A DNA stretch of 64,000 nucleotides from Tenacibaculum sp. Its GTDB lineage: Bacteria > Bacteroidota > Bacteroidia > Flavobacteriales > Flavobacteriaceae. Location: the NCBI GenBank assembly GCA_018456245.1, contig JAGYHQ010000002.1:18171-82170 (forward strand). Direction: 5' to 3'. The notes beneath the pieces are model-generated. The model searched no databases. It was not told the origin of the DNA and saw only the letters and a list, made by a program, of their open reading frames with translations. Shown here one piece after another: positions 57,653 through 64,000 of this stretch (the first letter of the stretch is position 1; each line of letters opens with the position of its first letter). The position numbers were made by a program, and so were the translations under genes.

Positions 57653-60600
57653 CTAATAAGGTACTCCATCAAGGATATTATTATCCGTTCCAAAATCTGC
57701 CGACTCGTCTTTTTCTAAAAACACAAGTCCTTTATCCTTCATCATCGTATAGTTAAAAGCGTAACAACTCTGACTTCCTGCTGTTTTAAATCGCTTACTT
57801 TTTATAGGGCCAAGAAAATAAGGACGAGACCTAAAATAATTTTTTATAGTAGTTTCACCGATTACATCAACACCTTCTCGTGTTGTAGCCTCTTTGTTGT
57901 AATGCTGGTAAATCGTCTTCATTCGTAAGTACAATATTTCGTCACCATTTTCATTTTTGTAAACAGAGTATTCTTTTTCATTAAGTTTAACATCTCTATT
58001 TCTGTCGATAACAAAATCAAAGTTTTCAGTAATTTGACTTCTATTGTATAAAAATTCAATAATATTCCAAAAACTTGTAAGCCCATTACTATCAGATATT
58101 TGTTGTGAGTTATCAATAATTAAATCAACACACAATTCCTTGATTTTTTCTTCTGTAAAATCAGCAGGAAATTCAATCTTATCTTTCAAAATCTGATAAG
58201 TAGAAAACAGCACAGCAACATTCCCAAATATTCGCTCTTGGTACTGCTCATCTTTCAGAAGTTCTTTTAAGGTTCGTTCTGAATTAGGGTGTACCTTGGG
58301 TAACGCATTCGTAAAATATTGCCTGTGCTGTAAAATATCTGAGGTTAAAGAACTCACGCCCTCGTTTGTCCAACGGAGTAACTTTGCATAATTTGTCTTT
58401 TCTTCTGGCGAATAGTTTTTATTCTTAAAAAACAAGGAAACCGTACGAGTTGCCAAAGCGTTTTCCATTCGTGTAGGCATAAATTGTCCTGCATAATAAA
58501 TTGCCGAATTTACTTTATCGTAAGTGGTTCTATTAGTTCCGACCCCACTTCCTTTTTCTCGTCCAATTCCGTTCCACGAACCCATAAGTCCATTAAAAAC
58601 ATCTTCTTTTACATTTTTATCTTGGTATTCATCACAAAACTGAACCGTATTCGTTACTCGTGATAATCGTCTTGAAAAACCAACGTGAGTGGCTTGTGTC
58701 AAATCCAAAGGAGGTAATCGGTAATAAAAGAAATTTTGTAATATCTTTCCAAATCCAGACTTTCCACTATCTTTTTCGCCAAACCCACCCAATAACGGAA
58801 AGAAATCGTACAGCGATAAAAATACATCTCTAAACATCGCACCAAAACAAAACAGAATTCCAATTTTACCACGGTCGCCAAAAACCAAATCAACTTGGTT
58901 CATCCAATCTTGTAAATCAATACTCGCTTCTTTAAATACAAAATATCGGTCATTTTCGTATTTGTCATCGCCCTCTTGATTATCATCGTGCATTACTGAA
59001 AAAGCAGGGGAGTAATAGTTGTCTATTTTCTGATTGTATTCGTTTGTCGTTTGGTCTATTCCATCTAATTTGATAATTCCGTATTTGTTAGTATGTCGGA
59101 ATTTACCTTCCCAAAAAACCCCATTAGCAAATGCAAAAAAACCTTTTTTATTCCAACCAAGTGTAAGGAGTTCCAAAGCTGGTTCAAATTGTTGCTCGTA
59201 GCGATAAACAAACTTATCAAAATGCTCGGTACGGATACCATTATGTGTTAAAAATGTAAATCCTCCAATACGAAATAAATATTTCCTAAATTCTGAAAAG
59301 TTGGCCAACATATCCGAATCAAAATCCACGAGCTTCTTTTTACCTCTGTTGTTGGTTATTTCGCATAAACGCTTATTTTCCTTATCGCCTTGAATGTGAA
59401 ATAATGGTTCTAATTTAAAATTAGTTCCCTGGATAAAAACATTATCTCTTACCAAAAAATAATAGCCTTTTGGAGTTGTAACAAATCCGTGACCTTCTCT
59501 ATATTCTTCTTGATTTGCTCCTTCAGGTAATGTAACATTTGCAGGAGCTAATCCGTTATCGTTACGTTCTCTATTTTTCTCACTTTCTCGTAGTTCAAAT
59601 TTTCCTATTTCTGTCTTTAAACTTGAAACGGTAACGCCTAATAATTTAGATATTTGCTTAATATATTCGGTGCGTTTAATTTCATTTTTTATCTTGAATA
59701 AACTTTCCGAAATTTCCGTTACAGCTTGTGATTTTTTGTTGGGGTCAATTTTTATCAGCGACTTTATTTCCTGTTCGCCCTCTTTTTTAAGATTCTTAAT
59801 ATCTTCAAGGATAAGTTTATTATCCGAAGTAATTTGCTTTAATTCATCGCCTTGTAAATTAGTAGCATCAATCAGCGTATCTTCTAATGCACGAACTTGT
59901 TTGCGAACAGAAGCATTAATTTCATCAACTTCATCTTGGTATCTATCACGAACAAAATCATATTGCAATGCTTTATAAATTAAGGCATCTTTTTTGTTCT
60001 CGTTAATCCATTTCGCAATATCTTTTGATTTACGACTGAATGAATCAGGGTCTTCGCCATCAGGCAACAAACAAATAGAAACCGACAATCCAATTGATAA
60101 CAATGTATCAATATCACCTCCTTTTTTTAGCATTGCATTAAGTCCTGCTGTGTCGTTATCTCTTAATAATATAACCTCTGTCGCATATTTTTTTAAAAGT
60201 TTGGCATGGTGTTCAGTTAGGGCAGTTCCACATGAGGCTACTGTATTGTCGCATTCATTTTGATGTAATGAAATAACATCGGTATAACCTTCAGTAAGTA
60301 TTGCAGTTCCTGTTTTACTGATGCTTTGTTTTGCTTGAAAAAGTCCGTATAAAACCTTTGACTTATCATATATTAAACTCGCTGAAGAGTTAATATATTT
60401 AGGATATTTTAAAACGTCAACAGCATTAGAACGTCTACCTCCAAAACCGACAATTGTGCCTTTTTCATTGTGGATAGGGAAGATAATTCGGTTTTTAAAT
60501 ACATCGTAACTTGATGAATCTTTGGTTTTACATAAGCCCAAATCTTTAGCAACACCGAACATTCCGTTTTCTATCGCCCATTTGGTTAAATTATTGTCAT

Positions 60601-61096
60601 TACTACTAAAACCAATTTGAAAAGTTACAAGGCTGTCATTATTATAACCTCGTTCATTCAACATCATATCCGTAGCCCAATGCTTTTCTTTGTTATCACA
60701 TAACTTTTTAAACGCATTTACAAAACTACGAGATACTTTTTCCGTAAAAGAAAACATCTCAGCCTTTTGGTCAAGTTTGCGTTGTACCTCTGGTGATACT
60801 TCTTCCTTTTCTAAATAAATATTGTTTTCCTTGGCAATGAACTCAACAGCATCTAAGAATTCCGAACGTTGATGTAACATTACAAATTTAATTCCATCAC
60901 CTGCAATTCCTGTGGCAAAGCACTTAAACATTTGTTTTGTTGGAGACACCATAAAAGAAGGTGTTTTCTCTTCTTTAAACGGACTTAAACCTTGGTAATT
61001 TGCACCTTTTTTTGTTAATGATATACCACAACGTTCTATAATAGTAACAATATCTGTTTCTCTAACTCTGTCTATTGATGATTCTGTATATTTCAT
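57653..61096 (-). CDS. DnaG-like primase / helicase-like fusion
   Basis: YQGLSPFKEEKTPSFMVSPTKQMFKCF; Toprim AILTEGYTDVISLHQ; GGFGEKDSGKSGFGKIL Walker A. Confidence 0.85.
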   Translation of the reverse strand: MKYTESSIDRVRETDIVTIIERCGISLTKKGANYQGLSPFKEEKTPSFMVSPTKQMFKCFATGIAGDGIKFVMLHQRSEFLDAVEFIAKENNIYLEKEEVSPEVQRKLDQKAEMFSFTEKVSRSFVNAFKKLCDNKEKHWATDMMLNERGYNNDSLVTFQIGFSSNDNNLTKWAIENGMFGVAKDLGLCKTKDSSSYDVFKNRIIFPIHNEKGTIVGFGGRRSNAVDVLKYPKYINSSASLIYDKSKVLYGLFQAKQSISKTGTAILTEGYTDVISLHQNECDNTVASCGTALTEHHAKLLKKYATEVILLRDNDTAGLNAMLKKGGDIDTLLSIGLSVSICLLPDGEDPDSFSRKSKDIAKWINENKKDALIYKALQYDFVRDRYQDEVDEINASVRKQVRALEDTLIDATNLQGDELKQITSDNKLILEDIKNLKKEGEQEIKSLIKIDPNKKSQAVTEISESLFKIKNEIKRTEYIKQISKLLGVTVSSLKTEIGKFELRESEKNRERNDNGLAPANVTLPEGANQEEYREGHGFVTTPKGYYFLVRDNVFIQGTNFKLEPLFHIQGDKENKRLCEITNNRGKKKLVDFDSDMLANFSEFRKYLFRIGGFTFLTHNGIRTEHFDKFVYRYEQQFEPALELLTLGWNKKGFFAFANGVFWEGKFRHTNKYGIIKLDGIDQTTNEYNQKIDNYYSPAFSVMHDDNQEGDDKYENDRYFVFKEASIDLQDWMNQVDLVFGDRGKIGILFCFGAMFRDVFLSLYDFFPLLGGFGEKDSGKSGFGKILQNFFYYRLPPLDLTQATHVGFSRRLSRVTNTVQFCDEYQDKNVKEDVFNGLMGSWNGIGREKGSGVGTNRTTYDKVNSAIYYAGQFMPTRMENALATRTVSLFFKNKNYSPEEKTNYAKLLRWTNEGVSSLTSDILQHRQYFTNALPKVHPNSERTLKELLKDEQYQERIFGNVAVLFSTYQILKDKIEFPADFTEEKIKELCVDLIIDNSQQISDSNGLTSFWNIIEFLYNRSQITENFDFVIDRNRDVKLNEKEYSVYKNENGDEILYLRMKTIYQHYNKEATTREGVDVIGETTIKNYFRSRPYFLGPIKSKRFKTAGSQSCYAFNYTMMKDKGLVFLEKDESADFGTDNNILDGVPY

Positions 61097-61248
61097 TATT
61101 GTGGCTCATTTATAAAATTTAAAAAATCAGTGAACTGTCTTTTGGTTAAAAAACCTTTTACAACCCATTTTCCTTTAAAATTTTTAAATACTTCTACATC
61201 ATTAACTAAATATTTAAGGTTGTTTATTTTTATTATATCTAATTCCAT
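61096..61248 (-). CDS. small phage ORF (50 aa) coupled to primase by TAATG
   Basis: MELDIIKINNLKYLVNDVEVFKNFKGKWVVKGFLTKRQFTDFLNFINEPQ. Confidence 0.5.
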   Translation of the reverse strand: MELDIIKINNLKYLVNDVEVFKNFKGKWVVKGFLTKRQFTDFLNFINEPQ

Positions 61249-61252
61249 AGCA

Positions 61253-61804
61253 TTAGTATTTTAGGTCTGTCCAATGAATTATTTTACCTGTAAAATCCTC
61301 ATTAAACCATTCAAAAAAATCATCAACAGAGTCAAAACCATCATTAATTGCTAACTTTTCTATTTGTTTTTTTGTTAGTTTATGATTATCTATTTCTATT
61401 TTAAAAATCCTCTTATTTTTAGTAACATAACTGTATTTTGTTTCTGTCATAATCATTTCAGAAATTTTAATTTTTTGAATTGATTTTACTTTTATAATAG
61501 GAGCAAATTGTATATAAGGAGCATGTGGATGAAATTCATTTGAAATATCTAATTTAAATTCAATATCATTACCAACTTTCCATTTATTTTTTGTGTCTTT
61601 TCTGATAGTATGAAGTTTGGGCTGATATGTGTTGATTATATAATCTCTTGGAATTAACCTTCCAAAGAATCTTATAAAATCGGCTGCTTTCATTTCAATT
61701 CCTTTTTGCAGAAAACATTCCCAAATTTTTTCTACAAAAAATGTCTGCTTCTTTATTACTTCTTTTGTTTTTCCTGGGAAAAATGCTTTAAATAATAATG
61801 TCAT
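61253..61804 (-). CDS. ASCH-like phage protein
   Basis: PKLHTIRKDTKNKWKVGNDIEFKLDIS...APIIKVKSIQKIKI. Confidence 0.55.
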   Translation of the reverse strand: MTLLFKAFFPGKTKEVIKKQTFFVEKIWECFLQKGIEMKAADFIRFFGRLIPRDYIINTYQPKLHTIRKDTKNKWKVGNDIEFKLDISNEFHPHAPYIQFAPIIKVKSIQKIKISEMIMTETKYSYVTKNKRIFKIEIDNHKLTKKQIEKLAINDGFDSVDDFFEWFNEDFTGKIIHWTDLKY

Positions 61805-61809
61805 AATTT

Positions 61810-62052
61810 CTATAAATTTTCCGTGTGAGTAAAAGAATAACTGAGTGAATTATGTTTAGTGCTACCACATTGTTCGCAACAAATATTTTTAGGTGTTCTA
61901 TTATATACTTGTTCGTTTAGGTAATTAACATTTAATTTACCTTCGTAACTTACTGTAAAAGTATTTCTATAAATCACTGTTTCATCAGTAATACCGTGGT
62001 TTTTACAACTAACAACTACGGTTATAAATTTCATTCTAATTTCTTCACTCAT
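61810..62052 (-). CDS. small phage protein with CxxC
   Basis: CCEQCGSTKHN. Confidence 0.4.
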   Translation of the reverse strand: MSEEIRMKFITVVVSCKNHGITDETVIYRNTFTVSYEGKLNVNYLNEQVYNRTPKNICCEQCGSTKHNSLSYSFTHTENL

Positions 62053-62247
62053 TGTATTTCTAATTGGATACTGTAATTAAATCCTTGTAATTCTTTCATT
62101 GGTTTTGTTAATTCAAAAAATGGGGGGAGCGTATATTATTTTTTTACGTGATAAAACTCTAACACCTTTTTGTCGTTTAATAACTCTATGTAAATAATAG
62201 CGTCTATTATTTTGTTGTTTTTTTGTTTTCACTTTTTTAAAATTTTA

Positions 62248-62484
62248 TTATTCCCTTTTTACATTGTGTTCGTCATTAACACTAAATCCTCGTTCTAAAT
62301 CATATTTTTTTAATATATGTTCATCTTGTTTTGTTATTCGCACTCTTAAATTCTTTATTTGATGCCTATAAAAACGTTTTAAATTTTCATAATTCATTTC
62401 AGAATATTCATCTTTCCGCCCTATTAATGATATTATATTCATATAATACCTGTCTAATTCTTTAATTAATATTGGCATATTCAT
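62248..62484 (-). CDS. small phage hypothetical protein
   Basis: 78-aa ORF overlapping the regulator gene. Confidence 0.4.
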   Translation of the reverse strand: MNMPILIKELDRYYMNIISLIGRKDEYSEMNYENLKRFYRHQIKNLRVRITKQDEHILKKYDLERGFSVNDEHNVKRE

Positions 62485-63082
62485 ATCTTATCACGTTTTG
62501 GTTTAATGCTTTCATTATATAGGCTGTTTTGGTATTTACTCCAGCTTTTTTGTAAAGTCGGCGTTTAATAACATCAAAATGAGATATACAAATTCCTAAT
62601 GTTGATGCTATTGCTTTATCTGGCATATCTTTACCAAACATATCTGATATTACTATCTCTCTTGGCGTTAAGGCATTGCCATTAATGGTAATTTCCTTAT
62701 TCCAAGCAAGTGAGGGACAGTTTTGCTTATCTCTAAAGTTTTCGGGGTTGTTAAGTCTTCCGTTAATAATGTCTGGCGTAGTATCTAAATCACCATAAAC
62801 GTAGTAGGTGTATAGCTCTACTTGTCTATAAAAATCGCTCGTTATGTTTTTTAAGAATGCCATTGCATTATCATCTTGTAAATAAGCCTCTTTTAATAAT
62901 TCAAAATATTTACTTGGTAGGTCTGTAAAATAGTGGCTACTTCCATTTTTCACCCATATTACCCTTTTTATTTTGTTCTTTTTAACTCCTACAAATTCAA
63001 TGTTAGAGTCTGATTGTAAAATCCCTGCTACTATTTGTTCGCAAGGTTTAAAAACTGTACTTTTGCCGTGATTGTTTAACAT
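62462..63082 (-). CDS. LuxR/GerE-type HTH regulator
   Basis: LTPREIVISDMFGKDMPDKAIASTLGICISHFDVIKRRLYKKAGVNTKTAYIMKA. Confidence 0.8.
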   Translation of the reverse strand: MLNNHGKSTVFKPCEQIVAGILQSDSNIEFVGVKKNKIKRVIWVKNGSSHYFTDLPSKYFELLKEAYLQDDNAMAFLKNITSDFYRQVELYTYYVYGDLDTTPDIINGRLNNPENFRDKQNCPSLAWNKEITINGNALTPREIVISDMFGKDMPDKAIASTLGICISHFDVIKRRLYKKAGVNTKTAYIMKALNQNVIRYEYANIN

Positions 63083-63116
63083 ATCGTTTAAAATTTTCTG
63101 TTAAATGATTAATATT

Positions 63117-63143
63117 ATCCGTAGTTCCCGCTACGGATTTTTT
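63117..63143 (+). terminator. hairpin plus T-run resembling the tRNA att core
   Basis: ATCCGTAG-TTCCCG-CTACGGAT then T-run. Confidence 0.6.
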
Positions 63144-63146
63144 GTT

Positions 63147-63422
63147 TTATTCTTTATCTTCGTCAGATTTTTTGCTGTATTGAAAACATAACTGATTTGC
63201 TATGTGATTAAATTCTAATTGATTTTTATCATCATTTACAAGTTTATTATAAACGTTTGTAGGAGCAACATTTGCCAATGCATGAAAAAAATCTGTTAAG
63301 TTGTTTTCTCCTTCTATTAATTCTGTTTTATCAATAGCATACTCACTTTCTTCATCAAATAATAATTGTAAAACTTCGGTAATTTTTAATGCATATATAT
63401 GCGATTGTGGTATTTTTCCCAT
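63147..63422 (-). CDS. small phage hypothetical protein
   Basis: 91-aa ORF in early operon. Confidence 0.45.
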   Translation of the reverse strand: MGKIPQSHIYALKITEVLQLLFDEESEYAIDKTELIEGENNLTDFFHALANVAPTNVYNKLVNDDKNQLEFNHIANQLCFQYSKKSDEDKE

Positions 63423-63671
63423 TTTTATATATTTTGTTGTTATTGCTTTTTAAAAACCCCTCTAAAAAGAGAGGTTTTTTTTTGATCTGGTACTGTGTAT
63501 TTGCTTACCCACAGTTAAGTAACAAAGAACTTGCATTTATAGTTCGCCAACTTGAATTTTTAAAAGAGAGAAGCGGTTACCAGAACCTCTGAATATTTAA
63601 GTTGTTAGGCTTACAGCTCCTTTACTGTTTTATTTCTCTCTTTATGGTATATTTAAGAACAGCCACTTCTT

Positions 63672-63854
63672 TTATTCAAATATTTTTTTAACTTTTGATA
63701 ACTCCTTTAATTTTTTAATTTCAATAGCTTTAAAAGTTTCGGGTGATGCAATTCGTGATAAAAGTGTATTTCTTGAAACTCCTATTTCAACACAAAACCT
63801 TGACTTATTTAAATCCACTGATAAAAACTCTTTAATTTCTTTTGTTAATCTCAT
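63672..63854 (-). CDS. small HTH protein
   Basis: NKSRFCVEIGVSRNTLLSRIASPETFKAIEIKKLKEL. Confidence 0.5.
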   Translation of the reverse strand: MRLTKEIKEFLSVDLNKSRFCVEIGVSRNTLLSRIASPETFKAIEIKKLKELSKVKKIFE

Positions 63855-64000
63855 ATAGCATTATTAAATTTGTTACTTATTTTTTTGTACCAAAAACAAA
63901 GTATTTTTATTTCGGTACAATAATATGTAATATATCGCATATAATAAAATAATTATGCGAAAAAATGCATTTACAATTTTGGAAAAATGATATATGATAT

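Larger units (their letters stand above)
26640..64000. mobile_element. tailed-phage prophage (right end not resolved)
   Basis: integrase at 26757 followed by minus-strand structural, lysis, packaging, replication and regulator genes. Confidence 0.85.

Overview
AT-rich Bacteroidota (Flavobacteriia-like) sequence in three blocks. (1) 1-4860: chromosomal backbone on both strands (LemA, two TPM-domain proteins, MsrA, Der, Era) ending in an initiator tRNA-Met. (2) ~4935-26634: a ~21.7-kb integrative element in the tRNA 3' end, bounded by a 17-bp direct repeat. It encodes a tyrosine integrase, an excisionase-like HTH protein, a P4/D5-type primase-helicase and a Toprim/Zn-finger protein. Its cargo is AbiE, a DUF4143 ATPase, a serine recombinase, ArdA, and a same-strand defence-like cluster (two Eco57I-like methyltransferase ORFs, AbiV-like, GIY-YIG helicase, TM protein, Zn-ribbon/NTF2-like, ADP-ribosylglycohydrolase-like, LRR, DUF1810). 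No capsid genes were seen, so it looks like a phage satellite or cargo-bearing island. (3) ~26640 to the window end: a tandem prophage with its own integrase, then an almost wholly minus-strand tailed-phage genome (BACON-domain tail protein, tape measure, terminase, lysis genes, portal, ParB-methyltransferase, capsid, protease-scaffold, HicAB, C5-methyltransferase, primase-helicase, regulators). The far prophage end was not confidently located. The most unusual signals are noncoding: a triplicated stem-loop with an invariant CTACCAA loop and one copy in antisense (10628-10854); a phage-wide intergenic motif CTTAAAATAGGACAA (9 sites, late region only); a GTTCCAAC/GTTCCAC iteron cluster (54014-54270); a nested alternative-pairing structure (46619-46761); and two copies of a 12-14 bp inverted repeat with a constant 16-nt spacer, 13.3 kb apart. 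All family names are from reading the sequence; no database search was run.
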